Positions 50,613 through 60,293 of a stretch of DNA of 64,000 bases are shown in pieces. The first letter of the stretch is position 1. Every line of letters starts with the position of its first letter. The stretch lies in the NCBI RefSeq assembly GCF_015223105.1, contig NZ_JADFTZ010000001.1, positions 868,001 to 932,000 on the forward strand, in the 5' to 3' direction. The position numbers and the translations under genes were made by a program. The notes under the pieces are model-generated. The model was not told where the DNA came from and ran no database searches. It was given only the letters and a program-made list of their open reading frames with translations. Source of the stretch: Flavobacterium proteolyticum. GTDB taxonomy: Bacteria > Bacteroidota > Bacteroidia > Flavobacteriales > Flavobacteriaceae.

Positions 50613-51538
50613 TGGAAGTTACTCCCAAAATTCAAGAACAATTAGATCAACTTCATGAAAAATTTGAAGCGATTAATCAAAACACATCTACCCATTTAGA
50701 GGGTTTGCTTTGGGCTAAACCCATTACCTATTGGGATTATATCCAAACGGATGCACTTTTGAGTCTTCAAACACAACGCACCACTTTGCCAGACGAAATG
50801 GTTTTTGTTATGTATCATCAAGTAAATGAATTGTTGTTCAAAATGATTCTTTGGGAAATGAATCAATTGTGTCATAACGAAAAACCAACCACAGACTATT
50901 TTACCGAAAAATTAGGAAGAATCAGTCGTTATTTCGATATGCTTACCACTTCTTTCGATATTATGAAAGACGGAATGGAGCCGGAACAATATTTAAAATT
51001 CCGAAATACTTTAACACCAGCGAGCGGATTTCAATCGGCACAATATCGTTTAATCGAATTTAGTTCAACTGATTTAATTAACTTAATTGACAACCGTTTC
51101 AGAGCTACAATTGACAGAAATACGCCATACGAACATGCATTTGAACATTTATATTGGCAAGCAGCAGGAAAAGATTATCATACAGGAGAAAAATCCTATT
51201 TAATACTAGAATTCGAAAGAAAATACAAAAAAGTGTTCTTAGATTGGATGGAAGAATACAATACGATTAACTTGTGGAGAAAATTCAAACAATTACCAGA
51301 AGCTGATCAACAAAATCCGGAATTAGTTGCTGCAATGCGTCATTACGACAAAACAGTAAACATTACTTGGGTAATGGGGCATTTTAATGCAGCAAAAAAA
51401 TACATCGAAAGTGTACCAGGAAATCACGAAGCTACGGGTGGAAGTGATTGGAAAAAATACATGTTACCAAAATACCAAAAAAGAATATTCTTCCCTGAAT
51501 TATGGACGAAAGAAGAATTAGATAACTGGGGAGAATAA
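50612..51538 (+). CDS. kynA: Tryptophan 2,3-dioxygenase
   Basis: The product is 308 residues. The family motif FVMYHQVNELLFKMILWEMNQL near 68-90, SGFQSAQYRLIEF near 137-150 and the C-terminal ATGGSDWKKYMLP near 272-284 are typical of the heme-containing dioxygenase. It opens the tryptophan indole ring to give N-formylkynurenine, the first step of the kynurenine pathway, in the cytoplasm. The start is coupled to the previous gene by a one-base overlap. With hppD and hmgA nearby it suggests aromatic amino acid use as carbon or nitrogen source. Confidence 0.95.
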   Translation: MEVTPKIQEQLDQLHEKFEAINQNTSTHLEGLLWAKPITYWDYIQTDALLSLQTQRTTLPDEMVFVMYHQVNELLFKMILWEMNQLCHNEKPTTDYFTEKLGRISRYFDMLTTSFDIMKDGMEPEQYLKFRNTLTPASGFQSAQYRLIEFSSTDLINLIDNRFRATIDRNTPYEHAFEHLYWQAAGKDYHTGEKSYLILEFERKYKKVFLDWMEEYNTINLWRKFKQLPEADQQNPELVAAMRHYDKTVNITWVMGHFNAAKKYIESVPGNHEATGGSDWKKYMLPKYQKRIFFPELWTKEELDNWGE

Positions 51539-51564
51539 CCGCATTACGCACAAAACAAAAAACA

Positions 51565-52803
51565 TTGAGATATTTAGTATTAGCCATTTTATTTGTTACT
51601 TTTTTTACCGCTTGTAATTCGAAAGAAGATGCTGAGAAAGCCAAAAAAGCAGTAGTAAAAAAAGAACCCATCATAAAAGAGTACGGATTTACCTTTAACG
51701 ACTTCAAAGTGGTTAGAGACACCATTCGTTCAGGCGATACTTTTGGTAAATTGTTAGAAAAATATCCCTTAAAAGATAGTTTACGAGTTCATGATGTTAC
51801 TGAAAAAGTAAAAGATTCATTCAATGTTAAAAGAATTAAAGCAGGGAAGCCGTATATCATGTTTCTCGACAAGAAAAAACCTAACACGCTTCAAGCTTTA
51901 GTATACATCGAAGACCGAATAAGTTATACCGTTGTAGATTTTAGAGATTCAATTGCGGTTTTCAACAAGAAAAAACCCACTACTATAAAAAGAAGAGTAG
52001 TAGCAGCAGAAATCGAAGGTTCATTATCCGAAACCTTAAGCAATGCAGGAGTTAGTGCTGGTTTAGCCAATAAATTAGCCAATATTTATGCTTACACGGT
52101 CGATTTCTTCAAGATTCAAAAAGGGGATAAATTTGCGGTGACCATAAACGAACGTTACATTGATGATTCCATTTATGTGGGAGTGGAAAGCATTGAAGCT
52201 TCTTATTTTGAGCATAAAGGCAAGAAAATCTTCGCGTTTCCATACAAATTATCCGAAAATCAGAAATATGAAGATTTTTATGATGAAAATGGAAAAGGTT
52301 TAAAAAGCATGTTCTTGAAAGCGCCTTTGGATTATTTTAGAATATCTTCTCGTTTTTCAGGCAGACGATTTCATCCGGTACAAATGCGTTTCAAAGCTCA
52401 TAATGGAACCGATTATGCAGCACCTCATGGAACTCCAATTAAAACCACAGCTTCTGGAGTTGTAGAACGTACAGGTTATACCGCTGGAAATGGAAACTTT
52501 GTAAAAGTTCGTCATAGCTCAACTTACTCTACGCAATATTTACACATGTCTAAAATTTTGGTTCGAAACGGACAACGTGTTTCGCAAGGACAAGTAATTG
52601 GTAAAGTAGGAAGTACAGGTTTGGCCACTGGACCACACGTTTGTTATCGTTTCTGGAAAAATGGTGTTCAAGTTGATCCGCTTAGGCTTAAATTGCCAAA
52701 TGCCGAACCTATGAATGAATCGCACAAGCAAAAATATTTAGCGTATATTGCTCCTTTAAAGAAAGAATTGGATAGTATAACTGCAGTAAAATTTAAAGAA
52801 TAA
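51565..52803 (+). CDS. M23-family peptidase lipoprotein (TTG start)
   Basis: The product is 412 residues from a TTG start; the frame is stopped at 51523 and no ATG lies before the N-terminal lipobox FTAC (Cys17), so TTG is the best choice. A linker region (20-260) with motifs similar to LysM-like or OapA-like parts precedes an M23 metallopeptidase domain: His and Asp in [25 protein letters not shown] near 270-295 and HxH-type [12 protein letters not shown] near 355-365. It should cut peptidoglycan cross-links in the periplasm. The start of pgi overlaps its stop by one base. Confidence 0.85.
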   Translation: MRYLVLAILFVTFFTACNSKEDAEKAKKAVVKKEPIIKEYGFTFNDFKVVRDTIRSGDTFGKLLEKYPLKDSLRVHDVTEKVKDSFNVKRIKAGKPYIMFLDKKKPNTLQALVYIEDRISYTVVDFRDSIAVFNKKKPTTIKRRVVAAEIEGSLSETLSNAGVSAGLANKLANIYAYTVDFFKIQKGDKFAVTINERYIDDSIYVGVESIEASYFEHKGKKIFAFPYKLSENQKYEDFYDENGKGLKSMFLKAPLDYFRISSRFSGRRFHPVQMRFKAHNGTDYAAPHGTPIKTTASGVVERTGYTAGNGNFVKVRHSSTYSTQYLHMSKILVRNGQRVSQGQVIGKVGSTGLATGPHVCYRFWKNGVQVDPLRLKLPNAEPMNESHKQKYLAYIAPLKKELDSITAVKFKE

Positions 52804-54440
52804 TGGCACTACCAAAAGTAAATCCATCACAAACAGCTGCATGGCAGCAAATACAATCGCACTTTGAGAAAATGCAAGCAACTTCAATGAAAGATTTGTT
52901 TGCTTCTGATATTAATAGAGCTGAGAAATTTCACATACAATGGAATGATTTTTTAGTTGATTATTCTAAAAATATCGTAAGTCAAGAAACATTGGATTTG
53001 TTATTAAATTTAGCCAACGAAGTTGAATTAAAACAAGCGATTTCAAGTTATTTTCAAGGAGATTTAATCAATCAAACCGAAAACAGAGCTGTTTTGCACA
53101 CCGCTTTACGTGCTGAAGAATCAGCCAATGTTATGGTAGATGGCGTTAATGTAATGCCAGAAGTATATTCGGTAAAAAATAAAATCAAAAACTTCTCAAA
53201 CGAAGTTATCTCAGGAAATAAAAAAGGATTCACAGGAAAACAATTCACTGATATTGTAAATATTGGAATTGGAGGTTCTGACTTGGGTCCAGCTATGATT
53301 GTAGAAGCTTTACAATTCTATAAAAACCATTTAAATGTTCATTTTGTTTCTAATGTAGATGGCGATCACGTTAACGAAGTAATTAAGAAATTAAATCCAG
53401 AAACGACTTTATTTGTAGTGGTTTCTAAAACTTTCACTACGCAAGAAACCTTATCTAATGCAGAAACTATCAGAAGTTGGTTTTTACAATCCGCTTCACA
53501 AGAGGATGTAGCGAAGCATTTCGTAGCGGTTTCAACCAATATCCAAAAAGTAACTGAATTCGGAATTAATCCTGATAACGTTTTCCCAATGTGGGATTGG
53601 GTTGGAGGTCGTTTTTCGTTATGGAGTGCTGTGGGTTTGTCTGTAAGTTTAGCAGTTGGATTTGATAATTTCGATAAATTATTGAAAGGTGCCAACGAAA
53701 TGGACGAACATTTCAAAAACGAGTCTTTCGACAAAAATATTCCAGTAATTTTAGCTTTATTAAGCATTTGGTACAACAACTTTTTTGGTGCCGAAAGCGA
53801 AGCTTTAATTCCTTATACCCAATATTTACAGAAGTTAGCACCTTACTTGCAACAAGGTATCATGGAAAGTAATGGAAAAAGTATTGGTAGAGATGGAAAA
53901 CCAGTAAATTATCAAACTGGAACCATTATTTGGGGCGAACCAGGAACGAATTCGCAACATGCTTTCTTTCAATTGATACATCAAGGAACTAAATTAATCC
54001 CAACAGATTTCATCGGATTCAAACAATCGCTTTACGGGAACAAAGACCATCATGACAAATTAATGTCGAATTTCTTTGCGCAAACCGAAGCTTTATTAAT
54101 GGGTAAAACCGAAGCACAAGTAAAAGCAGAATTCGAGAAACAAGGAATTACAGGTGAAAAAGCCGATTTTCTATTGCCTTTCAAAGTGTTTTCAGGAAAT
54201 AAACCTACGAATACCATTCTTATTAATAAATTAACGCCAGAGTCATTAGGTGCTTTAGTGGCCATGTACGAGCATAAGATTTTCGTGCAAGGTGTCATTT
54301 GGAACATCTTTAGTTATGACCAATGGGGTGTGGAATTAGGAAAACAATTAGCTAATTCTATCTTAGATGAAATCGAGTCAAAAGAAGTGAAAAATCATGA
54401 TAGTTCCACTTCGTTTTTGTTAAAAGCGTATTTGAAATAA
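52803..54440 (+). CDS. pgi: Glucose-6-phosphate isomerase
   Basis: The product is 545 residues, normal for Pgi. Characteristic segments are [21 protein letters not shown] near 152-170, the substrate region [27 protein letters not shown] near 265-290, and [25 protein letters not shown] near 385-405. It converts glucose 6-phosphate to fructose 6-phosphate in the cytoplasm. It is coupled to the M23 gene by a one-base overlap. A hairpin terminator follows at 54462-54500. Confidence 0.97.
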   Translation: MALPKVNPSQTAAWQQIQSHFEKMQATSMKDLFASDINRAEKFHIQWNDFLVDYSKNIVSQETLDLLLNLANEVELKQAISSYFQGDLINQTENRAVLHTALRAEESANVMVDGVNVMPEVYSVKNKIKNFSNEVISGNKKGFTGKQFTDIVNIGIGGSDLGPAMIVEALQFYKNHLNVHFVSNVDGDHVNEVIKKLNPETTLFVVVSKTFTTQETLSNAETIRSWFLQSASQEDVAKHFVAVSTNIQKVTEFGINPDNVFPMWDWVGGRFSLWSAVGLSVSLAVGFDNFDKLLKGANEMDEHFKNESFDKNIPVILALLSIWYNNFFGAESEALIPYTQYLQKLAPYLQQGIMESNGKSIGRDGKPVNYQTGTIIWGEPGTNSQHAFFQLIHQGTKLIPTDFIGFKQSLYGNKDHHDKLMSNFFAQTEALLMGKTEAQVKAEFEKQGITGEKADFLLPFKVFSGNKPTNTILINKLTPESLGALVAMYEHKIFVQGVIWNIFSYDQWGVELGKQLANSILDEIESKEVKNHDSSTSFLLKAYLK

Positions 54441-54461
54441 GTTTTTGAAATACATGATATA

Positions 54462-54500
54462 AAAACCTCTTATTCATTTTTTTGGGTAAGAGGTTTTTTA
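54462..54500 (+). terminator. Rho-independent terminator after pgi
   Basis: AAAAACCTCTTA (54462-54473) pairs with TAAGAGGTTTTT (54488-54499) around a 14-base loop and is followed by T. A TTG in the loop begins the next promoter. Confidence 0.85.
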
Positions 54501-54515
54501 ATTTCCTATATTTGT
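54483..54515 (+). promoter_or_regulatory. Promoter of the small membrane protein gene at 54540
   Basis: TTG (54483-54485) in the preceding terminator loop, a 22-base spacer and TATATTTG (54508-54515), exact to TAnnTTTG, precede the ATG at 54540. Confidence 0.5.
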
Positions 54516-54539
54516 AATTCACTTTAAAAAAAATTAGGT

Positions 54540-54965
54540 ATGTACGAAACTATTCAATCCGTTCACTCTATCTTAGCTTATGCCGCTTTAGGGCTTTTAG
54601 TATTAGCTTCAATTAATGCCATTTTTGGATTAACTTCTAAAAAATTATTTACTGATAAAGACTTACGTTTGTCTTTATTCACCTTAATCATCTGCCACAT
54701 TCAATTGTTAGTAGGTTTGATTTTGTATTTTGTTTCTCCATTAGGTTCTGCTCAATTAGGAAACATGAAAGACGCTGCTATGCGTTTAACTTCGTTAGAA
54801 CATCCATTAATTAATATTATTGCTTTGGCATTAATTACAATCGGATGGTCAAAACATAAAAAAGAAGAAAGTAACAACGGAAAATTCAAAAAGATTGCCG
54901 TTTTTTATACATTAGGTTTAATATTAATCTTATCGAGACTTCCTTGGGCTAATTGGTTCAATTAG
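54540..54965 (+). CDS. Small four-helix membrane protein, cytochrome-b-like
   Basis: The 141-residue product has four membrane helices (about 8-30, 44-66, 86-104 and 119-136). Histidines at 9, 53 and 88 lie in or beside helices (SVHSILAY, ICHIQLL, SLEHPLI), which would suit heme ligation. I recall similar Bacteroidota proteins annotated as 'cytochrome B', but no heme binding has been checked. It has its own promoter. The redox partner and role are unknown. Confidence 0.65.
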   Translation: MYETIQSVHSILAYAALGLLVLASINAIFGLTSKKLFTDKDLRLSLFTLIICHIQLLVGLILYFVSPLGSAQLGNMKDAAMRLTSLEHPLINIIALALITIGWSKHKKEESNNGKFKKIAVFYTLGLILILSRLPWANWFN

Positions 54966-55010
54966 TCTTTGGTACAATCTTTGGTAATAAGTCAACAAAA
55001 TCAATAAATT

Positions 55011-55511
55011 ATGAAGAAAAACATCTTAATAATATCGTTTGTATTACTTATTGCCGCATTAGTAGGCTTTTCTAATGGAACTAAATCCGGTTTCGTTAGA
55101 AAAGCTTCTTTATATGATACCGTTAAGAGAAAAGATTCCCTCCAACTTTTAGATTCGATAAAAAAATCAGACTCCATTCGAGTTGCCGATTCTTTAACCA
55201 ATCTAAAAACCAAATTATACAAGAAAAATGTAGAAGCTTCGCATTATTCCGATAAATTAAACGGAAGAAGAACCGCAAGCGGACAAGTTTTTAGCAACAA
55301 AAAATACACCGCTGCTCACCGAACGTTAAAATTTGGAACGAAAGTAAAAGTTACCAATTTAGCCAATAACAAAAGCGTTATCGTAACCATCAACGATAGA
55401 GGGCCGCACACGCGAGGAAGAGAAATCGATTTAGCAAAACGTCCTTTTTTAGATATTTCACACAACAACGGACGCTCACTTTTACGTGTGAGTTTAGAAA
55501 TCGTAGAATAA
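55011..55511 (+). CDS. RlpA-family septal ring protein
   Basis: The product is 166 residues. An N-terminal hydrophobic segment (about 4-22) and a serine/lysine-rich linker precede the double-psi beta-barrel of RlpA: ASHYSDKLNGRRTASGQVFSNKKYTAAHRTLKFGTKVKVTNLANNKS, then VTINDRGPHTRGREIDL. RlpA-like proteins bind denuded peptidoglycan or act as lytic transglycosylases at the septum. No SPOR domain is present, so it is a short form. The stop abuts the convergent YciI gene's stop (TAATTA). Confidence 0.88.
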   Translation: MKKNILIISFVLLIAALVGFSNGTKSGFVRKASLYDTVKRKDSLQLLDSIKKSDSIRVADSLTNLKTKLYKKNVEASHYSDKLNGRRTASGQVFSNKKYTAAHRTLKFGTKVKVTNLANNKSVIVTINDRGPHTRGREIDLAKRPFLDISHNNGRSLLRVSLEIVE

Positions 55512-55943
55512 TTATTTCAGTTTACTCCCTTTTGCAGCCCACCAAGGAACGGTTTCCACTACCAATCTTCCTGCTTTAACCGCTGGGTCAAGCTTAGCCA
55601 AACTATCCGCTTCTTTCATAGTTTCGGTATTGAAAAGTAAAAATCCTGAAATCGTTTCGTGTTTATCAGACGGACCAGCGACACTAATTTTATTCGTTTT
55701 CGCTAACCAATTGATATGTTCCATGTGTTTTTTCTGAATCTCGGCCGCTTCTTCCTTCGAATGTTCGCGATTGGGACCTTTTTTTAGCATCACCAAAAAA
55801 TATTTCTGCATTACATAAGTAGTATCGCCTTCTTTGTAGCTAAAGGTTTCGTGATTGGTTTTCGGTTTGTCAGGATAAATTACGGTGTTTGAACCGCAAG
55901 AAAACAATATAACTACTGTCAATATTCCAAAAAGTGTTTTCAT
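55512..55943 (-). CDS. YciI-like lipoprotein
   Basis: The product is 143 residues. A lipoprotein signal (MKTLFGILTVVILFSCGSN, lipobox cysteine at 16) precedes a YciI-like ferredoxin-fold domain with VMQKYFLVMLKKGPNREHSKEEAAEIQKKHMEHINWL and FLLFNTETMKEADSLAKLDPAVKAGRLVVETVPWW. Most YciI proteins are cytoplasmic small enzymes; lipid attachment is less usual. It starts 1 base after the CYTH gene ends, so the two form an operon. Function is unknown. Confidence 0.8.
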   Translation of the reverse strand: MKTLFGILTVVILFSCGSNTVIYPDKPKTNHETFSYKEGDTTYVMQKYFLVMLKKGPNREHSKEEAAEIQKKHMEHINWLAKTNKISVAGPSDKHETISGFLLFNTETMKEADSLAKLDPAVKAGRLVVETVPWWAAKGSKLK

Positions 55944-55944
55944 T

Positions 55945-56412
55945 TTACCAAGATTTAAAAGGATTATTACTCAAATAAGCATTGTAATAACGTTCGTCAG
56001 AAGTAACTTCTTTCCCTAACCAATTCGGTTTTTCAAAAGATTCGTTTTCCGATTGTAGTTCTATTTCCGCTACGATTAAACCTTCGTTTTCATCTGCAAA
56101 AACATCAACTTCATAGGTGTGATTTCCCACTGGAACTTCGTACCGAATTTTATCAATAGCGCCTTTTTCACAAAGCAGCAACAAGGCTTCGGCTTCCGAA
56201 ATATTGATTTCTTTTTCCCACTCAAAACGGCTCATGCCTGATTCGTTTCCTTTGCCTTTTATGGTTAAAAAACCTTTGTCACCTTTGATTCTAACTCTAA
56301 CGGTTCGCTCTGGATTCGAATTCAAATAGCCTTGTACAATTCTAAACTGAGCTGTGCTTTCCGAGATAAAATCGGTTGATGTGACTAAAAATTTGCGCTC
56401 TATTTCTGTCAA
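55945..56412 (-). CDS. CYTH domain protein (TTG start)
   Basis: The product is 155 residues. It begins MTEIERKFLVTS, with the CYTH signature EIERK at 3-7. Further basic and acidic pairs (RVRIKGDKGFLTIKGKG, EVDVFADENEGLIVAEIEL) line a tunnel for triphosphate or metal. The family includes triphosphatases and thiamine-triphosphatase-like enzymes. The start codon is TTG, since 56410-56412 reads CAA and a stop codon lies two codons upstream. YciI follows after one base. The natural substrate is unknown. Confidence 0.85.
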   Translation of the reverse strand: MTEIERKFLVTSTDFISESTAQFRIVQGYLNSNPERTVRVRIKGDKGFLTIKGKGNESGMSRFEWEKEINISEAEALLLLCEKGAIDKIRYEVPVGNHTYEVDVFADENEGLIVAEIELQSENESFEKPNWLGKEVTSDERYYNAYLSNNPFKSW

Positions 56413-56478
56413 AATTTAATATTTATTTAGGCTTCTAAATTACTAAAAAATACTTTCTCTTTGTATCTTTACGAATCT

Positions 56479-58521
56479 ATGACCAAAATTATGAATTTAT
56501 TTACAAGCAAAAATCATCTTTCTCCCGATGTAATTCTTAAGAAATACTTTAACGAATTGCAGTTGTGGCGCAACGAAGAAAACGAAATTGATATTTTAGT
56601 TCAATTGGTTAACGCTATCCGTCCAAGAAATCCAAAAAAACCAGAACAAATAAGTCTTTTTCCTATTATCGAGTTTTTTACAAATAACGATGAAGAACGA
56701 ATCAATTTTGTAGCGTATTTGCAAACGGTCTTACATAGCAAAAATTTCGACGCCATTTTAACTGATGCTGGAATTCTTCAAGATACCGATTTCTTCTACG
56801 AAGTTAAAAAGCGTGTTTTTGCTAAAATTTTACCCTATCAAGCACCAAAAGATACCTTACAATATGTTTTAAATCAGGTTTTTTATGTGGATTCTGATCC
56901 CGTTTGGATAAATAAAATTCCAAAATCTGAATTGGAAATCCTTTTTGAATTATTTCATTTCGAAACAATTTATGAATCGGTTGCAGTTAATTCTCCTTTG
57001 TATGAAGTGATGCAAGCTATCAATTTGTTATCGCAACGCACCAGCGGAAAAGCATTGGAAACCGAAGTAATGAAAATGGTGCCTGAATATGCCGATTTAG
57101 AAAGTCCATTTGCTGCTTTTGAGAAAGAATTGTATGCTATTGAAAATACCATTCGCAATAAAGAATCGGAATTTTATACGACTTCATCTGATATCAATTA
57201 CAAGCAATTGTTAGTGTTGTATAAACAATGTAACGAATTTGTTGAGAAAGCCTTCCAAAACTCTTCTAAATACGGAATTTCACTGCGTGTGAACCAAAAC
57301 TTGTTGCGCATCAAACAACAATTGTATCGTGTTGGCGTTTTGATGCCACTTTTGGTAGTCGATAAACCCGAGGATAAAAAAGCAAAATCAATTGAATTAG
57401 CAATAAAACTCATCAAATACAATTGTTTAAAAACCAACGTTAGAAAATTATTCAACGAAAGTACGCAGTTGTTGTCGTACGAAATCACGCAACATACTGC
57501 AAAAACAGGTGAACATTACATAACCGAATCCAAAACGGAGTATTTCAAAATGTTGTATGCCGCTTTGGGTGGCGGATTGATTGTAGGTTTTTTGTGTATT
57601 TTTAAATTGTTGCTTTCAAAAATTGAAACTTCTGATTTTGGTCATGCTTTTTATTACAGTATGAACTACTCTTTTGGTTTTATTGCGATTTATGTTTTAG
57701 GATTTACCTTAGCAACTAAACAGCCAGCCATGACAGCTGCAGCGTTAATTAGCGCTTTGGAAGATGGTTTAAAAAAGCAAGCTAGCGGAGATGGTGAAAA
57801 ACACAACAGTTTCGCTATTTTATTCGCTCGATTGTTCCGTTCGCAGTTTATTGCTTTTGTTGGAAATGTTGTGATGGCTTTTCCTGTGGCTTTGTTGGGA
57901 ATTTGGCTAATCGATTTAGCTTTTGATTACAATATTGCTGAAACCAAATGGCAAAAACTAGTTACCGATCTAAGTCCAATACATTCTATGGCGATTTTTC
58001 ATGCCGCTATTGCTGGATTTTTCTTGTTTTTATCGGGAATTATCTCAGGAAGTATTGCAAATCGCGACAAGCATTTTGATGTCTATTACCGAATCAAAGA
58101 ACATCCGTTGCTAAAATTGAATTTCGGAAAAGCGAAAGCCGAAAAAATCTCGAAATGGTACGAACGTTATTGGGCAGGAATTATTTCTAACTTTTGGTTC
58201 GGAGTTTTCTTAGGAAGTACGGCTTCGGTTGGATTATTTTTGGGACTGAATTTAGACATCCGACATATTACGTTTGCTAGCGGAAACTTAGCTTTAGCGA
58301 TTTACGGCGCCGATTATATGGTGAACAATGCAATGTTATTTTGGGGTATTTTAGGCATCGGAATTATTGGTTTTGTGAACTTTTTAGTAAGTTTTGGTTT
58401 GTCGCTTGGATTGGCGTTTCGTTCGCGCAATATTCCGTTGGCGGAGTTACGCCCAATTATCACTTCGATAAAACAACATTTCTTTAGAAAACCGATGAGT
58501 TTCTTTTTTCCTACCGAATAA
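56479..58521 (+). CDS. 'Site-specific recombinase' family (DUF/Gcr-type) membrane protein
   Basis: From the ATG at 56479 the product is about 680 residues; a TTG six codons upstream and an ATG at 56491 are alternatives. The N-terminal half (about 1-345) is helical and soluble. The C-terminal half has about seven membrane segments, including LYAALGGGLIVGFLCIFKLL and IISNFWFGVFLGSTASVGLFLG. It matches what I recall of the Pfam family named SpecificRecomb, but the membrane nature and the lack of a recombinase signature argue that the name is misleading. It is followed 3 bases later by dinB. Function is unknown. Confidence 0.65.
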   Translation: MTKIMNLFTSKNHLSPDVILKKYFNELQLWRNEENEIDILVQLVNAIRPRNPKKPEQISLFPIIEFFTNNDEERINFVAYLQTVLHSKNFDAILTDAGILQDTDFFYEVKKRVFAKILPYQAPKDTLQYVLNQVFYVDSDPVWINKIPKSELEILFELFHFETIYESVAVNSPLYEVMQAINLLSQRTSGKALETEVMKMVPEYADLESPFAAFEKELYAIENTIRNKESEFYTTSSDINYKQLLVLYKQCNEFVEKAFQNSSKYGISLRVNQNLLRIKQQLYRVGVLMPLLVVDKPEDKKAKSIELAIKLIKYNCLKTNVRKLFNESTQLLSYEITQHTAKTGEHYITESKTEYFKMLYAALGGGLIVGFLCIFKLLLSKIETSDFGHAFYYSMNYSFGFIAIYVLGFTLATKQPAMTAAALISALEDGLKKQASGDGEKHNSFAILFARLFRSQFIAFVGNVVMAFPVALLGIWLIDLAFDYNIAETKWQKLVTDLSPIHSMAIFHAAIAGFFLFLSGIISGSIANRDKHFDVYYRIKEHPLLKLNFGKAKAEKISKWYERYWAGIISNFWFGVFLGSTASVGLFLGLNLDIRHITFASGNLALAIYGADYMVNNAMLFWGILGIGIIGFVNFLVSFGLSLGLAFRSRNIPLAELRPIITSIKQHFFRKPMSFFFPTE

Positions 58522-58524
58522 TTT

Positions 58525-59622
58525 ATGAGCGAACACTACCGAAAAATAATTCACGTAGACATGGATGCGTTTTATGCATCGGTAGAGCAAATGGATAATC
58601 CAGAGTTGAAAGGAAAGCCTTTGGCAGTTGGCGGAAGCGAAGTTCGCGGTGTAGTTTCAGCAGCAAGTTACGAAGCTAGAAAATTTGGTGTTCGAAGTGC
58701 AATAAGCGGTATTCAAGCTAAGAAATTGTGTCCCGATTTAATTTTTGTGCGACCAAGATTTGACCGTTACAAAGAGATTTCCAAAAAAATCAGAAAGATA
58801 TTCCACGATTACACGGATTTAGTCGAACCGTTATCGCTCGATGAAGCCTATTTAGATGTTACCGAAAACAAAAAAGGCAATCCTAGTGCGACATTAATTG
58901 CTCAAGAAATCAGAAAGCGCATTTTTGAAGAAGTTGGATTAACCGCTTCGGCAGGAATTTCAGTAAATAAATTTGTTGCCAAAATCGCTTCCGATTATAA
59001 CAAACCTAACGGACAAAAAACGGTAAATCCAGATGAGGTAGAAGCGTTTTTAGAAAAGTTAGATATTAAAAAATTCTATGGCGTTGGAAAAGTTACGGCT
59101 GAAAAAATGTACCAATTGGGAATTTTTACGGGTTATGATTTAAAACAAAAAACTTTAGAGTATTTAGAGAAAAACTTTGGAAACAGTGGTTTTCATTATT
59201 ACCAAATTTGTCGTGGCATTCACAACAGCGCGGTTAAACCGAATCGTAAGATAAAATCCGTTGGTGCGGAACGTACTTTTGGAGAGAATTTATCTTCCGA
59301 AATTTTTATGGAAGAACGTTTGCAAAGCATTGCCAAAGAACTAGAAAAACGTCTTCAAAAAAGCAAAATCTCAGGAAAAACCATCACCCTAAAAATAAAA
59401 TACTCCGATTTCACTTTACAAACCCGAAGCAAAACGTTGCCTTATTTCGTAAGCGACAAAAACATTATTTTAGACGTGGCTAAAGATTTACTCTACCAAG
59501 AACGCCTAAGAAACTCCGTAAGATTACTAGGAATTTCCATCCACAACTTAAACAACGAAGAAAAAACCAAAACAGATTTGCCTCAAAAAAGTGTGTCGGT
59601 GCAACTGAAGTTTGAGTTTTAG
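58525..59622 (+). CDS. dinB: DNA polymerase IV
   Basis: The 365-residue product is a Y-family polymerase. The catalytic acids are Asp12 and Asp14 region IIHVDMDAFYASVEQ, and Asp106/Glu107 in PLSLDEAYLDV. The HhH region KFYGVGKVTAEKMYQLGIFTGYDL and a C-terminal little-finger domain follow. It performs error-prone translesion synthesis in the cytoplasm. It begins 3 bases after the large membrane protein gene, suggesting co-transcription. The 3' end has a beta-clamp-like tail QLKFEF. No LexA-type operator was recognised. Confidence 0.96.
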   Translation: MSEHYRKIIHVDMDAFYASVEQMDNPELKGKPLAVGGSEVRGVVSAASYEARKFGVRSAISGIQAKKLCPDLIFVRPRFDRYKEISKKIRKIFHDYTDLVEPLSLDEAYLDVTENKKGNPSATLIAQEIRKRIFEEVGLTASAGISVNKFVAKIASDYNKPNGQKTVNPDEVEAFLEKLDIKKFYGVGKVTAEKMYQLGIFTGYDLKQKTLEYLEKNFGNSGFHYYQICRGIHNSAVKPNRKIKSVGAERTFGENLSSEIFMEERLQSIAKELEKRLQKSKISGKTITLKIKYSDFTLQTRSKTLPYFVSDKNIILDVAKDLLYQERLRNSVRLLGISIHNLNNEEKTKTDLPQKSVSVQLKFEF

Positions 59623-59703
59623 TCAATTAAACAAGCGTTAAAGTTGCCTTTTCTGACGTGTTGCTTCATTTTTCTTTTTAGTTTTAACGCAAATTACAAG
59701 GGT

Positions 59704-60219
59704 ATGGAGTTCAAAGTTTACGATGCTGCGTTTGCAAAACAGTATGAAAATGGCGCTATAAAAGCAATGCCGTTAGTGTCTTGGGATATTTATTCTCAGT
59801 TTTTATTGCAAACCAATGTGTTGCTTCATGATGTAAATTCGTTACATCAAATAGCTAATAAAAACAATTGGAAATCAGTTTGGGATTATAAAGAAAGTTT
59901 ACAAGACGAAACTGTTATTGTAGTTACCGATGCACAATTAAAAATTGTTTTCGCTAGTAAAAACATCAAAAAAATGAACGGTTACGAATCTCAAGAAGTT
60001 ATAGGAAACTCACCAAAAATGTTTCAAGGTCCAAAAACAGATTCTAATATAAGTTTCGAAATCAGACAAGCCATTTTAAATAGAGTTCCATTTGAGAAAA
60101 ACGTAATCAACTATTGCAAAGATGGTTCGTTATACAAATGTCACATCAAAGGTTTTCCCGTTTTTAATAATAAAGACGAAGTAATTAATTTTATCGCATT
60201 TGAGAAAATAGCGGCTTAA
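59704..60219 (+). CDS. PAS domain protein with LOV-like core lacking the cysteine
   Basis: From the ATG at 59704 the product is 171 residues; the TTG at 59644 would add a hydrophobic tail and is less likely. A PAS domain covers about 67-171. The motif GNSPKMFQGPKTD (101-113) parallels the LOV consensus GRNCRFLQGPETD, with Pro104 in the place of the photoactive cysteine. LOV proteins use that cysteine to bind flavin, so light sensing through adduct formation is not expected. The signal and output are unknown. A terminator follows at 60241. Confidence 0.78.
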   Translation: MEFKVYDAAFAKQYENGAIKAMPLVSWDIYSQFLLQTNVLLHDVNSLHQIANKNNWKSVWDYKESLQDETVIVVTDAQLKIVFASKNIKKMNGYESQEVIGNSPKMFQGPKTDSNISFEIRQAILNRVPFEKNVINYCKDGSLYKCHIKGFPVFNNKDEVINFIAFEKIAA

Positions 60220-60240
60220 AACGAAAATATATAATAAACA

Positions 60241-60275
60241 AAAACGAGTGCTAGTAATGTAGCACTCGTTTTTTT
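60241..60275. terminator. Terminator between the PAS gene and pyk
   Basis: AAAACGAGTGCT (60241-60252) pairs perfectly with AGCACTCGTTTT (60261-60272) around an 8-base loop, with T and A runs on both sides, so it should serve both convergent genes. Confidence 0.9.
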
Positions 60276-60293
60276 ATAATTGTAAAGCAAAGC

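Noticed and set aside
56461..58521. Mobile element suggested by the 'site-specific recombinase' family name
   Set aside because: The protein is a multi-pass membrane protein without recombinase catalytic motifs, and no att sites, repeats at ends or cargo genes are seen.
59644..59703. TTG-initiated extension of the PAS protein
   Set aside because: It adds a hydrophobic, cysteine-containing stretch with no support; the ATG at 59704 follows a plausible -7 element.
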